The position numbers and the translations under genes were made by a program. Positions 1 through 8,712 of a DNA stretch of 64,000 nucleotides are shown piece after piece. The first letter of the stretch is position 1. Each line of letters begins with the position of its first letter. The notes under the pieces are model-generated. The model did not search any database. It was not told the origin of the DNA and saw only the letters and a program-made list of their open reading frames with translations. Source of the stretch: Merdibacter sp965119685 (GTDB lineage Bacteria > Bacillota_I > Bacilli_A > Erysipelotrichales > Erysipelotrichaceae); the NCBI GenBank assembly GCA_965119685.1, contig OZ221971.1:124001-188000 (forward strand), written 5' to 3'.

Positions 1-1598
1 GCCGCACAAAGCAGCTTCACAAACAAATTGGCAAATAATATAAACAGTGACAGAACAAAGATCTCATTGAATTTGGCAAAGTATTGCAGCTCCTTGATCT
101 TTGTCGTAACGACCATCGTCCGCGCACCGGCGATGAAGATGATCGCGCTGACGGTCACCATCGAATTGACAAAGTAATAGGCGAAGACCTCAATCAATGA
201 GGATAAGGCGTTTGGAGTGATCACCCGCACGATCGTTTTCAGCCAAGTATCGCCCAAGAGCTTTCCGCTCGTTTCAAAGGACGCGTTCATCTTGCCTAGT
301 GTCTCTTTCATCATGAGATAGGGTGTAGAGAAGAAATGGACGACATTGCACAGCACCATCAGCGCTAACGTATTCTGCAAGGGCGTCTTGGTGAAGACAA
401 ACAGATAGGCGATACCGATGACCATGCCGGGAATCGTGTTGGTAATCAAAGCGAAGGAATCGATCAGATGGCGCAGGCGATGATGCAGGCGGCTGCGTTT
501 GGAAACCAAAGCCCCGCCATAGGCAAGCAACGTTCCCGCTAACGAAGTGCACAGCGCCATTAACAAAGTGTTCTTGATGACGCTGACCAGCGTCTCATCG
601 CCAAACACCGCTTGGACGTGGCTCCATGTAAAGGTGATTTGATAAGGCCACTGCGAGATGAAAGGCAGTAAGAAGATGACCGCAAAGACGGATAACAGAG
701 CGATCAGGATGGCAATGCTGCAAGTGCCGCACAGAAGATCGCGCGCTTTGCTTTTCGGCATGCACACCTGTGAGACGTGCTGATAGCGAATGTCATAGCG
801 TTCCATATAGCGCATGAGCAGGATGCTGATGATCGAAGGGACAAGCATCACCATGGCGATGATGGAGCCCTTGGCAAAATCCGGTATGCTGCCCAGCATG
901 TAGGAGTACAGCAGTGAGGCAATCACCTCATAGCTGCCGCCGACCGAAGCCGGAATGCCAAAGTCGGTAAACGACAGAAAGAAGGACTGAATCCATGCGA
1001 TCGTCAGAGTGCCCAACAGCGGACGAAGCACCGTGGTGGTAAAGCGGCGCAGCGCCCCGTCCTGCATCAGCCGCGAGACGGTGACATATCTTTGATCGAT
1101 CTGTTTCATCGCATTGTTGACGAGCAGAAAGGCGATCGGCAGCGTGTAGATCACATAGCCCAGCAATATTCCCCAAAAGCCGTAAACATCAAAGAACTGA
1201 AAGCCAGCCAAACGAGTCAGCAGCCCCTGCTTGCCAAAAGAATAGATGATCGCAAAGCCATAGGTGATCGTCGGCAGCAGCATCGGCACGCTCGCCGCCA
1301 GTGTGATGACGCGCTTCCATCCGCTTCGCACATTGGTGAAGTGAACGGTGTATGCGAGCAAAAACGCCAGCGCTACGCTGATCAAGGCGGTGCATGAAGA
1401 CACGAGCAGGCTGTTGACAAGCGCTGTTTGAAAAGCAGGGGAAGCGAAAATTTCCGCATACCCACCTAACGTGAACCCACCCGCCTCACCACTGAAGGAA
1501 CGCCACAGCAGCGAGATGAGCGGTACGAACAGAAAGACGAGAAACAGCAGCGCAATCGCAGCCAGTATGACACGGTATTCCTTCGCGCGCTCTCTCAT
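1..1598 (-). CDS. ABC transporter permease, fused two-module type (3' end cut by window edge)
   Basis: An open frame starts at the ATG at 1598 and runs off the left edge after 532 codons with no stop. It is a duplicated binding-protein-dependent permease. A first membrane helix lies near residues 10-30, with EAA-type loops near residues 170-195 (MQDGALRRF) and 435-460 (SGKLLGDTW), so both halves of the channel are on one chain as in ThiP/FbpB/PhnU-type proteins. The ATG overlaps the stop of the ATPase gene by 4 bp (ATGA), so the two are translationally coupled. Length and C-terminal style suit the putative 2-aminoethylphosphonate family, but iron or thiamine cannot be excluded. A substrate-binding protein gene is expected beyond the edge. 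Confidence 0.8.
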   Translation of the reverse strand, partial: MRERAKEYRVILAAIALLFLVFLFVPLISLLWRSFSGEAGGFTLGGYAEIFASPAFQTALVNSLLVSSCTALISVALAFLLAYTVHFTNVRSGWKRVITLAASVPMLLPTITYGFAIIYSFGKQGLLTRLAGFQFFDVYGFWGILLGYVIYTLPIAFLLVNNAMKQIDQRYVTVSRLMQDGALRRFTTTVLRPLLGTLTIAWIQSFFLSFTDFGIPASVGGSYEVIASLLYSYMLGSIPDFAKGSIIAMVMLVPSIISILLMRYMERYDIRYQHVSQVCMPKSKARDLLCGTCSIAILIALLSVFAVIFLLPFISQWPYQITFTWSHVQAVFGDETLVSVIKNTLLMALCTSLAGTLLAYGGALVSKRSRLHHRLRHLIDSFALITNTIPGMVIGIAYLFVFTKTPLQNTLALMVLCNVVHFFSTPYLMMKETLGKMNASFETSGKLLGDTWLKTIVRVITPNALSSLIEVFAYYFVNSMVTVSAIIFIAGARTMVVTTKIKELQYFAKFNEIFVLSLFILFANLFVKLLCA

Positions 1599-2356
1599 GC
1601 ACGGCTCCTCTCCTCTTGGGAAAACAGCTGATAGATGTTGGAGCGTTTGATTTCCAGCTGCCGCAGGATGAAGGCTTTGACAAAATCATCGGATGGATGG
1701 CGGATGATCTCCTGCGGCGGGGCAAACTGAGCGATGGCTCCCTCGTTGATGATCAGCACCCGATCGCTGAGCGTCAGCGCCTCCTCCGGATCGTGAGTGA
1801 CGATGATCGTCGTCAAATGCAGCTCCTTGGCAATGCGGCGGATGCGTTCCTTGATGGATTCCTTGATGACCCCATCCAGCGCGCTGAGCGGTTCATCCAA
1901 CAGCAGGATGTTTGGTTTCATCACCAGCGTTCTGGCTAAAGCGACACGCTGTTTCTGACCGCCGGAAAGCTGATCGATGCGCTTTTCTAAATGCGGACGC
2001 AGTCCCAGCAGCTCGATGAGCTCGTCCACTTCCTCCTTGGAGCACAGCAGCGGCTTGTTGCGCAGTCCGTAGACGATGTTTTGATAGGCGCTGAGATTAG
2101 GAAACAGCGCATAATCCTGAAAGACGATGTTGAAGTTTCTGCGCTCCATCGCCAGATGGGTTATGTCACTGTGCTTGTAGTTGATCCTGCCGCCATCCGG
2201 GGCATGTATTCCTAAAATCAGGTTGAGCAGCGTCGTCTTGCCGCTGCCGCTGGGTCCCAGAATGGAGACGATCTCCCCTTCTTCGATTTTCAGAGAAATG
2301 TCATTGAGCACATGGCTGTTACCAAATGACTTACGCAGATGTTGTAATTCCAGCAT
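1595..2356 (-). CDS. ABC transporter ATP-binding protein (possible 2-aminoethylphosphonate importer)
   Basis: This 253-residue ABC ATPase energises the permease that overlaps its 3' end. It has Walker A GPSGSGKTT near residue 34, signature LSGGQKQR near 130, Walker B ILLLDEPLSALD and H-loop VTHDPEEA. The C-terminal tail after the nucleotide-binding domain is short (QLEIKRSNIYQLF), as in PhnT2-like ATPases, with no TOBE regulatory domain. The start at 2356 is chosen because AAGGAG lies 8 nt upstream; a longer in-frame extension back to 2470 has no such site and no conserved sequence. Function as an importer ATPase is secure; the substrate is inference. Confidence 0.85.
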   Translation of the reverse strand: MLELQHLRKSFGNSHVLNDISLKIEEGEIVSILGPSGSGKTTLLNLILGIHAPDGGRINYKHSDITHLAMERRNFNIVFQDYALFPNLSAYQNIVYGLRNKPLLCSKEEVDELIELLGLRPHLEKRIDQLSGGQKQRVALARTLVMKPNILLLDEPLSALDGVIKESIKERIRRIAKELHLTTIIVTHDPEEALTLSDRVLIINEGAIAQFAPPQEIIRHPSDDFVKAFILRQLEIKRSNIYQLFSQEERSRA

Positions 2357-2519
2357 GCGTTTCACTCCTTGCTTTGCGAGACTCATATTAACCGCGGAAA
2401 AAGTGAAAAACAAGGGGATTAACAGCCATTTGACAATATTTGAAACAGGCTTGCGATAGGTAAAATTCACGTTAGCGCAAGGGGGTTTTACCTCTTTTTT
2501 GCATAGGAAAACGGATGTC

Positions 2520-2813
2520 GTACAGCGTTTTTACAAAACGGACGACAGTTTGACGGCGTTTTTACAAAAACGACGCTTCCATGGAAAGAAAAGCGGTATT
2601 TACAAGAGTATGCACGCTCGCTCACAGGATGGCGGACAACGTGTTCAACCATAGGAACAGCCTTGCGATTTGACGGCGTTTTTACAAATAGTTCCCACCC
2701 GTTGAGCTGAAAACGGCACTCACAAATGCGAAACAAGAAAAAAACGGCTCTGCCTAGAAACGTGCGATGGGTTTCCCCTGTCATCGCACTTTGCTTTCCG
2801 TTTTACAAAACCG
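2520..2813. repeat. Cluster of short palindromic TTTTTACAAAAA-type repeats, non-coding
   Basis: The 470 bp between the rsmI stop and the ABC ATPase start hold no credible gene. They contain at least four copies of a CGTTTTTACAAAAACG-like palindrome at about 2526-2540, 2557-2572 (perfect 7-bp arms), 2677-2690 and 2798-2813. A 20-bp direct repeat, TTTGACGGCGTTTTTACAAA, occurs at about 2550 and 2670, 120 bp apart. Looser relatives lie near 2593 and 2713. Possible roles are operators for the ABC genes or a decayed intergenic repeat family. The function is not known. Confidence 0.6.
2762..2789 (-). terminator. Hairpin downstream of rsmI
   Basis: The perfect 8-bp arms GTGCGATG and CATCGCAC enclose a 12-nt loop, 36 bp past the rsmI stop. 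The T-run on the minus strand is poor, so this may be a weak terminator or an mRNA 3'-end stabiliser. Confidence 0.45.
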
Positions 2814-2824
2814 TTTTTCATTCT

Positions 2825-3682
2825 TTAATTTAATTCATGATACTGTTTGTAGATCTCATTTTTAGAGAGTCCTCTCTCACGGGCAACGCGCTTGATCGCC
2901 TCGTTGGTCGTCATACCCTCGCTGATGTAGCCTTGGATGTGCTCCTTGAGCAGGGGCATCACCTGTGTGACGTCGCGTTCATGCTCCTGTTTGCAGCCTT
3001 CGATGATGACGACCATCTCGCCCTTGCGCAAAGCCGCCGCGCTTTTGACTTCGTTGATTGTACCGCGCAAAAACTCCTCGTGCTTCTTCGTCAGCTCTCG
3101 TGCCAAGCACATCTGCCGCTCTCCCAATACGCTCAAGCAGTTTTCCAGCATCTTCTCTATGCGATGAGGCGCTTCATAGAATACGAGCGTCATCGGATAG
3201 TGCTTCAGCGTTTGCAAAGCGCGCAGGCGCTGATGCTCGCCGCTGGGTAAAAATCCGTAAAAGAGAAAGGGCTGGGGCGATATGCCGCTGGCAACTAACG
3301 CGTTAAGCATGGCGTTTGCCCCGGAAACGGGAACGACCGGAAATCCGGCGGCGATCACCGCCCGCACCAGCTCGCTGCCCGGATCGCTGATCAGCGGATA
3401 GCCGGCGTCGCTGACGATGGCAACGCTTTTGCCTTCCTCCAACAAAGCGACAATGCCCTTGCTACTGGCGTCTTCGTTAAATTTATGGTGGGCGATCAGA
3501 TGGGTTTCAATCTGAAAGTGGGAGAGCAGCTTTCCCGTGTTGCGGGTATCCTCCGCCGCGATGACGTCCACCTGCGTCAAGATTTCTTTTGCTCTGGGCG
3601 TCAGCTCGCTCAGATTGCCGATCGGGGTGGCGACGATATACAATGTTGGCCCCTCTGCCGCAAAGCTTTTCTGCTGATTCAT
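2825..3682 (-). CDS. rsmI: 16S rRNA (cytidine1402-2'-O)-methyltransferase RsmI
   Basis: The 285-residue protein is a complete RsmI/YraL-type SAM-dependent tetrapyrrole-methylase-fold enzyme that 2'-O-methylates C1402 of 16S rRNA in the decoding centre. Family motifs are plain: ATPIGNLSELTPRA near residue 18, AEDTRNT, SDAGYPLISDPG and VSGANAMLNALVASG. The C-terminal part (ERGLSKNEIYKQYHEL) resembles the usual HTH-like tail. It lies 3 bp after ricT and is the last gene of the tmk-holB-ricT-rsmI operon, the common Bacillota order. Confidence 0.96.
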   Translation of the reverse strand: MNQQKSFAAEGPTLYIVATPIGNLSELTPRAKEILTQVDVIAAEDTRNTGKLLSHFQIETHLIAHHKFNEDASSKGIVALLEEGKSVAIVSDAGYPLISDPGSELVRAVIAAGFPVVPVSGANAMLNALVASGISPQPFLFYGFLPSGEHQRLRALQTLKHYPMTLVFYEAPHRIEKMLENCLSVLGERQMCLARELTKKHEEFLRGTINEVKSAAALRKGEMVVIIEGCKQEHERDVTQVMPLLKEHIQGYISEGMTTNEAIKRVARERGLSKNEIYKQYHELN

Positions 3683-3685
3683 CGT

Positions 3686-4699
3686 CTACCGTCCGGAAAA
3701 ATCGATGTCCGGCCACAGTTCCTTGAATTCGAGGAACTGCACATCCTCCTTGTTTTCGATCTTTGCCTGCTGTAACAGGACATTCATGCTCGTCACCCGG
3801 TATTTCTTTCCCTTGTATTCGATCTGCGCATTGAGCTTTGGCAAGCCCTGCCGCATCGTCTTATACTGCGCGTCTTCATATTTTAAACAGCACATCAGCT
3901 TGCCGCACTGCCCGCTGAGCTTCTGGATGTTTAACGCCAGCAGCTGATTCTTCGCCATGTTGATGGATACGACGTCAAAATCATTGAGGAAGCGTGAACA
4001 GCACGTCTCCATGCCGCACATGCCCAAGCCGCCGATGATCTTGGACTTATTGCGCGGTCCGACCTGACGCAGCTCAATGCGGCAGCGAAAACGGCTGGCT
4101 AGCTCCTTGAGCAGCTCACGGAAATCCACGCGCTCATCCGCCACGTAGACAAAGATGATCTTGCTGCAATCCAGCGTATATTCCGCCTCGATCAAATGCA
4201 TGTCCAAGCCCAGCATCTTGATGCACTCATCGCATACGACCATCGCCCGTTTCGCCTTTTCGACGTTTTCCTGCTCTCGCTTCAAATCGTTTTCGCTCGC
4301 CTTGCGCAGCACCGGTTTGATCTCCATGCCATGCTGCACCAAGAAAGGCTCGCAGTCCTTGACGATCGTTCCCAGCTCCTGCCCGCGCACCGTTTCCACG
4401 ACGACCCGATCGTTCACCTTCAGATCATCGTCGTCATAGCCAAAGGAATACACCTTGCGCGATTCTTTAAAGCTCACATAAGCGAGATAGCGATAGCTGC
4501 GCGATGGGGTGCTGTTTTTTTGCTGTGCGGACGGCGATGTCCCCTTGCTGGCGGGACGCTCGCTGATCTTTTCGCCTCTTCGCTGGCCTTTTGCGTTGGC
4601 ACGCTTCTCCTTGTTTGGCGTATTCTGATCGGCAGGGCGGTTGGCGCGGTGTTTGTTTTTTGGCGCCGTGCGCTCCTGCGCATTGCTTTCCTGCTTCAT
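3686..4699 (-). CDS. ricT: PSP1-domain protein RicT/YaaT-like (RNA maturation and signalling factor)
   Basis: The 337-residue protein has a very basic, low-complexity N-terminus (about residues 1-75, rich in K, R and N) followed by a PSP1 domain. Two cysteine clusters (MCGMETCC and GQCGKLMCC) match the Fe-S-ligating cysteines of Bacillus RicT, which works with RicA and RicF to promote RNase Y-dependent mRNA processing. Bacillus YaaT is about 275 residues, so the basic tail is extra and might bind RNA. The ATG at 4699 overlaps the holB stop (ATGA) and has GAGGTG upstream. Longer readings upstream lie inside holB and are not conserved. Confidence 0.9.
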   Translation of the reverse strand: MKQESNAQERTAPKNKHRANRPADQNTPNKEKRANAKGQRRGEKISERPASKGTSPSAQQKNSTPSRSYRYLAYVSFKESRKVYSFGYDDDDLKVNDRVVVETVRGQELGTIVKDCEPFLVQHGMEIKPVLRKASENDLKREQENVEKAKRAMVVCDECIKMLGLDMHLIEAEYTLDCSKIIFVYVADERVDFRELLKELASRFRCRIELRQVGPRNKSKIIGGLGMCGMETCCSRFLNDFDVVSINMAKNQLLALNIQKLSGQCGKLMCCLKYEDAQYKTMRQGLPKLNAQIEYKGKKYRVTSMNVLLQQAKIENKEDVQFLEFKELWPDIDFSGR

Positions 4700-5679
4700 A
4701 TCTTCACCTCTTTCAGTTGTGCCATCATCTGATCTGCTAACAGCGCAAGGTTGACCGAACGCCGCAGCAAATCTTTCTTGCTTAATAAAATCTGTAATAC
4801 GAAAATGAGCTGTTCCCGCTGCCATGGCGCCTGCTCCCACAGCTGACGATACTCACTGCTTTGACAGGCGAGCGATGTCTGGGTGCAGTCCTTCACATAG
4901 CGGATCATCATTTCCAAAAACCAAGAAAAGGAAGTTTTCCCCGGCTTCTTGCTTTTTGCGGGATAGCCTTCCAGCTGTAAAAACAGCGTCGCCTCCTCCA
5001 CGCTGTGGGCCAAGCGCTTCACACACTCGAAAAAGACGCTGCGCGCATGCTGATAGTCCTCGCTTTCGCTGATCTGGCGCATCTGTTCCCCGCTGAAATG
5101 CAGGGTGGACAGCAGATAAGCGTCATACGCATCACAGCAGGCGATACCCTGTTCATAGCTCTTTTGGCGGTTCAGGGCGTGAAAGGGAATGCACTGACAG
5201 CGGGAGACGATCGTCGGCATCACCGATTCCAGCTGATCGCTGGTCAAAATGGCCACGACGCCGTTCACCGGCTCCTCCAAAAATTTCAGCAGAGCGTTCA
5301 TCGCGTCGTTCGTCGCGTTTTCCACATGGCTGAGCACATAGATCTTATGCGCATCCTGCTCCAGCGCCGTCTTGACAAACAGCTCCTGCAAGCGCACGAT
5401 ATCCGCTTTCTTGATGGAGGTCTCACTGCCGTCGATCCACAGAAAATCCGCGTATTCGCCTTGTGCGACGCGGCGGCAGAGATCACAGCGCTCACAGGCG
5501 AAGCCATCCTCGCCCGATTTGCACAGGATGCTTTGCGCAAACAGCAGCGCCGCCGCTTCCTTGCCGGTGCCCTTGGGGCCATGCAGCAGATACGCATGCG
5601 CATAGCTGCGCGTACGCAAGGCGTTCGCCAGCGTCTGATAGACGATCGGCTGCCAAAGAGACAGCTCTTGTTTAGTCAT
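4696..5679 (-). CDS. holB: DNA polymerase III subunit delta'
   Basis: This is a 327-residue clamp-loader subunit. It has the AAA+ P-loop GPKGTGKEAAA near residue 33, a zinc-ligand cluster (CKSGEDGFACERCDLC) near residue 53, and the conserved ALLKFLEEP and SRCQCIPF segments. Delta' is a structural member of the clamp loader that opens the beta clamp at the replication fork. The start at 5679 is preferred because it begins MTKQELSLWQP and overlaps the end of tmk by 8 bp; a longer reading would lie within tmk. It is coupled by overlap to both neighbours. Confidence 0.94.
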   Translation of the reverse strand: MTKQELSLWQPIVYQTLANALRTRSYAHAYLLHGPKGTGKEAAALLFAQSILCKSGEDGFACERCDLCRRVAQGEYADFLWIDGSETSIKKADIVRLQELFVKTALEQDAHKIYVLSHVENATNDAMNALLKFLEEPVNGVVAILTSDQLESVMPTIVSRCQCIPFHALNRQKSYEQGIACCDAYDAYLLSTLHFSGEQMRQISESEDYQHARSVFFECVKRLAHSVEEATLFLQLEGYPAKSKKPGKTSFSWFLEMMIRYVKDCTQTSLACQSSEYRQLWEQAPWQREQLIFVLQILLSKKDLLRRSVNLALLADQMMAQLKEVKI

Positions 5680-6301
5680 GCGCGCTGACCAGCCTTTCGA
5701 TCTCTGCAAGACATGCCTGCTTGACCGTCTCGATCGGCGCATGCGCGTCGATGACATGCACGCGCTTAGGGAAACGCTCCTTGACGAGCGCATAGCCTTT
5801 GCGCACCCGCTGATGAAAGGCGTCGCTCTCCTGATCTAAGCGGTCTTTGCTGCCGCGTCCCTCCATGCGTTTCATCGACTCCTCCAGCGACACATCGAGA
5901 AATAACGTCAGATCCGGCAGCAGTCCCTGTGTGGCAAACAGGTTCATCTCATAGACCTCCTGCATCCCGATCTCACGTCCCATGCCCTGATAGGCAAGCG
6001 AGCTGTCGATAAAGCGATCGCAGATCACGTGTGTGCCCGCCGCCAATGCCGGCAGCACCTTTTCCACCAAATGCTGACGGCGGCTGGCCGCATACAGCAG
6101 CGCTTCCGTGCGCGCGTCCATGCGGGTGTTTTGCGGATCGAGAATGATTTTGCGAATCTGTTCCGCAATCTCGATGCCTCCCGGCTCTCTCGTGTAGATG
6201 ACAGGCACGCCGTTTTGACGCAGTTCCTCATACACTAACGCGCTGATCGTCGTCTTGCCGCTGCCGTCATTTCCTTCAAATGTGATGAATTTTCCTCTGT
6301 T
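5672..6301 (-). CDS. tmk: Thymidylate kinase
   Basis: The 209-residue dTMP kinase converts dTMP to dTDP for DNA synthesis. P-loop FEGNDGSGKTT lies at the N-terminus, the DR motif is in DRFIDSSLAYQG, and the LID region is EGRGSKDRLDQE. The start is taken as the GTG at 6301, which follows GGGGAG at good spacing and gives the usual few residues before FITFEG. An ATG at 6322 is in frame but lacks an obvious Shine-Dalgarno sequence. It is the first gene of the tmk-holB-ricT-rsmI operon. Confidence 0.95.
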   Translation of the reverse strand, partial: NRGKFITFEGNDGSGKTTISALVYEELRQNGVPVIYTREPGGIEIAEQIRKIILDPQNTRMDARTEALLYAASRRQHLVEKVLPALAAGTHVICDRFIDSSLAYQGMGREIGMQEVYEMNLFATQGLLPDLTLFLDVSLEESMKRMEGRGSKDRLDQESDAFHQRVRKGYALVKERFPKRVHVIDAHAPIETVKQACLAEIERLVSAHD

Positions 6302-6372
6302 CACATCTTCACTCCCCAACATCTATGGCGATGAGGGGCACATCGGCTTCCTCACCTTTGGAATCCGCATTT

Positions 6373-6381
6373 ATTGTACCA
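6373..6381 (-). promoter_or_regulatory. Extended -10 promoter candidate for the tmk operon
   Basis: On the minus strand TGGTACAAT matches an extended -10 (TGnTAnAAT), about 70 bp upstream of the tmk GTG. No convincing -35 is present. Confidence 0.4.
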
Positions 6382-6764
6382 TAAAAACGGCGGCTTCACC
6401 ATCGGGAGCGACGCTTTCTCCCTCCACCCCTTTTTGATCTTAGTAAATGCAGCGTCAAAAAAGCCTGCTGCTGCCGGCATTCGTTTTTCATCCGCCTGCA
6501 TCGATCACAAAGAAGCGCTTGCTAAGAATACTGCCCACAACTAGACGATTCCTGCCCTGCCTGCTTCATCATCCAATGATCACTGCGCATATTCACAGAA
6601 GCAGGGAACAGGGAAACAGCAACCACATACGCGTCCCCATCAGTACGATGATCTCCAAAGCGCTCCTGCCAATGAACTGCGCCATGCCATACGTTAGGCG
6701 TATCCCACGATCATTTCCCCTCTGATTACAAAGCGCTATAGGGATGCTTCTACAAAGCCCCCGC
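6382..6764. other. Intergenic region, no gene seen
   Basis: The stretch lies between the tmk operon promoter and the end of the metallophosphoesterase pair. Short open frames have neither ribosome binding sites nor protein-like sequence. No clear terminator or RNA gene was found. Confidence 0.5.
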
Positions 6765-7466
6765 TCACAGATCCTCACCCAGCACCGCGATATTCTCATA
6801 TAAAAAGCGCATCCGATCGATCTTCTTCTCCGTATGATAATGACCGCAGTACCAGCGGCGATACGTGAGATTCTTCTCGATGCGGCCCAGCCACTCCTCC
6901 GTGCTTTTATCCACGCTGCTTTGATCCAGCCCTTTGAGGAACACCTCCGTAGGCTCATATTGGATCGGGGAGGTGTGTGAGAGCACGATGTCGATTTGAT
7001 TGCCGCGCTGTTTCAGCTGACTTTCGACATAGGCCTTGATCTGCGGGGAGGACTGTTCATCGGCAAACCACGCCAGACCCCGTTCCAGCCGATACGCTTT
7101 GTCCACGCTGTATGCACCGCCGATGACGATGCAGGAATACTGATCGAAGCGATAAATCTCCCCGTCTTTCGCAAACAGGATGTGCGGATACTTCTCTTCC
7201 ACCCAAACCGTTGCCCCAAAGGCTTGTTTGCGCTCATAGCCTTGCAGCGTGTCAGGGCGCATCTCATGATTGCCGTGAATACAGAAGGTGGTGAAAGGAA
7301 AGCTGTTGACAAAGGCTTTTCGCTGTTCATCCCATTCATTGCCGTAATAATTCAATCCGGCGTCTCCCAGCACGATCATAGTATCCTGTGCTGTGGGATG
7401 AGCGATCCTCTCCCATGCGAAATAACGCCTGAAATCGCCATGGGTATCCCCTGTGATATAGATCAT
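6765..7466 (-). CDS. Metallophosphoesterase
   Basis: The 233-residue calcineurin-like phosphoesterase shows the full set of metal-binding motifs: GDTHGD at the N-terminus, LGDAG, GNHE, LSHTSP and GHYHTE. The family hydrolyses phosphate mono- or diesters with a two-metal centre, usually in the cytoplasm; the substrate here is unknown. The ATG at 7466 follows GGAGAAAGG and overlaps the stop of the upstream phosphoesterase (ATGA), so the two are co-translated. They are different subfamilies and not a recent duplication. Confidence 0.88.
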   Translation of the reverse strand: MIYITGDTHGDFRRYFAWERIAHPTAQDTMIVLGDAGLNYYGNEWDEQRKAFVNSFPFTTFCIHGNHEMRPDTLQGYERKQAFGATVWVEEKYPHILFAKDGEIYRFDQYSCIVIGGAYSVDKAYRLERGLAWFADEQSSPQIKAYVESQLKQRGNQIDIVLSHTSPIQYEPTEVFLKGLDQSSVDKSTEEWLGRIEKNLTYRRWYCGHYHTEKKIDRMRFLYENIAVLGEDL

Positions 7467-8074
7467 AGACCTTTCTCCTTTCCATTCTCCTTCCCCTCAT
7501 CCGTATATTTCACATCGAAAGAATCCAAGCCCGCTCCCGCATGCGCCTGCTTAAAGCGACGGTTGTTTTCCAACAGCTCTTCAAAGGTCACCGGCATAAA
7601 CGCATGGAGATCCGCTCCGGCATTCAGCACACGATCCCGCGCGGCGATCAGCGGCCAAAAATCGAGCGACGTATCATTGTGGATATGCCCATGTATCATG
7701 TAACTGCGCATCGCATGCTTCCAAGTGAGCAAAGGATAGTGACACAGCGTCAAAGAGCGCTGTCCGTCGTTGATTTCCAGATAGTGATCCACACTGAGGA
7801 AATAGCGCTCAGCATCGAGTGTACGCAGCCATGAAGCGTCATGATTGCCGATGATCAGCCGCTTTTTCCCTTTCAGCCGTTTTAGGATATCCTCTGCGCA
7901 GGAACAATGCAAAAACATATCGCCTATAATATACACGGTATCATTTCCCCGCACTCTATCGTTCCAGCGCCGGATCATCTCTTCATCCATCTCCTTTGCA
8001 CAGGCAAAGGGGCGATCACAAAAACGAATGACGCTCTCATGACCGAAATGCGTGTCTGCTATAAAATAGATCAC
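7463..8074 (-). CDS. Metallophosphoesterase, small type
   Basis: This is a 203-residue calcineurin-like phosphoesterase with the motifs ADTHFGH, GDMF, GNHD, CHYPLL and HGHIHND, as in small bacterial phosphoesterases of unknown substrate. The GTG start at 8074 has AAAGGAG about 11 nt upstream. It overlaps the following phosphoesterase gene by 4 bp. A strong hairpin sits just upstream in the 5' leader. Confidence 0.87.
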   Translation of the reverse strand: MIYFIADTHFGHESVIRFCDRPFACAKEMDEEMIRRWNDRVRGNDTVYIIGDMFLHCSCAEDILKRLKGKKRLIIGNHDASWLRTLDAERYFLSVDHYLEINDGQRSLTLCHYPLLTWKHAMRSYMIHGHIHNDTSLDFWPLIAARDRVLNAGADLHAFMPVTFEELLENNRRFKQAHAGAGLDSFDVKYTDEGKENGKEKGL

Positions 8075-8104
8075 TGTCGCATCGTCTCCTTTCTCTCATC
8101 CGCA

Positions 8105-8140
8105 GGAAAGCGCGGATGACTGCCCCATCATCCGCTTTCC
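8105..8140 (-). other. Leader hairpin upstream of the phosphoesterase pair
   Basis: Arms GGAAAG+CGGATGA and TCATCCG+CTTTCC pair with a 2-nt bulge around an 8-nt loop. It ends about 30 bp before the GTG at 8074 and has no T-run, so it is more likely a 5' UTR structure than a terminator. Confidence 0.4.
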
Positions 8141-8577
8141 CGTGCCTTTTCTGTCGATGAAAAACATCATGCCGTTGGGCAGAGCGTCCCTTTGACGGGA
8201 ACAAGACTGTGTTTTTCCATCTTTTCCCATTATCTATGATCCAACGATCAAGCGATGGCAAATAGGATCGGAAAAGCATGGGCAGCAAACGCGGATGCTT
8301 CATCAACCTGCGTTGAAATCCAACTATAAGATACACCCGCAAAGAAAACAAAATCAACTGTTTTCCATGCGGCAGCATCCAAAGAGCGCATTCTGTTACA
8401 AAGCGCCTGTCCCATCGCTTTCCCCTAGCAGGCTTCACGTCCGTCTGTGCTCATGCACACACTTTGTCCTTTCACATTTTCCACGCATGCACACTGCATA
8501 AAAAACGCTGACAAATGGCAAGCGTGTTTCAGCAGATTTTCAAATCCCCTTGCACTGCCGTTTTATAAAGATAAAAT
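8141..8577. other. Intergenic region, no gene seen
   Basis: This lies upstream of the phosphoesterase pair and downstream of deoB. No protein-like frame, tRNA or repeat stands out. Confidence 0.45.
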
Positions 8578-8620
8578 AAGTGCACTCGCCGGAGACAATC
8601 ACTCTCCAACAACTGCACTT
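8578..8620 (-). terminator. Inverted repeat downstream of deoB
   Basis: Outer arms AAGTGCA and TGCACTT and inner arms GGAGA and TCTCC form a nested stem-loop about 90 bp after the deoB stop. It is followed on the minus strand by the AT-rich tract ATTTTATC. It is the likely 3' end of the deoD-deoB transcript. Confidence 0.5.
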
Positions 8621-8712
8621 TACTGATACATAAAGCGAATCTGATATGTGCAAGGCAGCCCTCATCATTCCCTTTTTGCATGATTGACAGGGTTGCTCAT
8701 CCCCTGCCCTGA

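Noticed and set aside
2488..2784. 98-codon minus-strand frame with repeated VKTPSN and VRHP segments
   Set aside because: The internal repetition is explained by the DNA palindromes. There is no ribosome binding site and no protein-like composition, so it was reported as a repeat region.
2521..2813. CRISPR array
   Set aside because: Repeats are short palindromes with irregular spacing, with no unique spacers of constant length and no cas genes. No CRISPR array was seen elsewhere.
5005..5688. 227-codon plus-strand frame opposite holB
   Set aside because: Antisense shadow. The zinc and P-loop motifs are all in the minus-strand frame.
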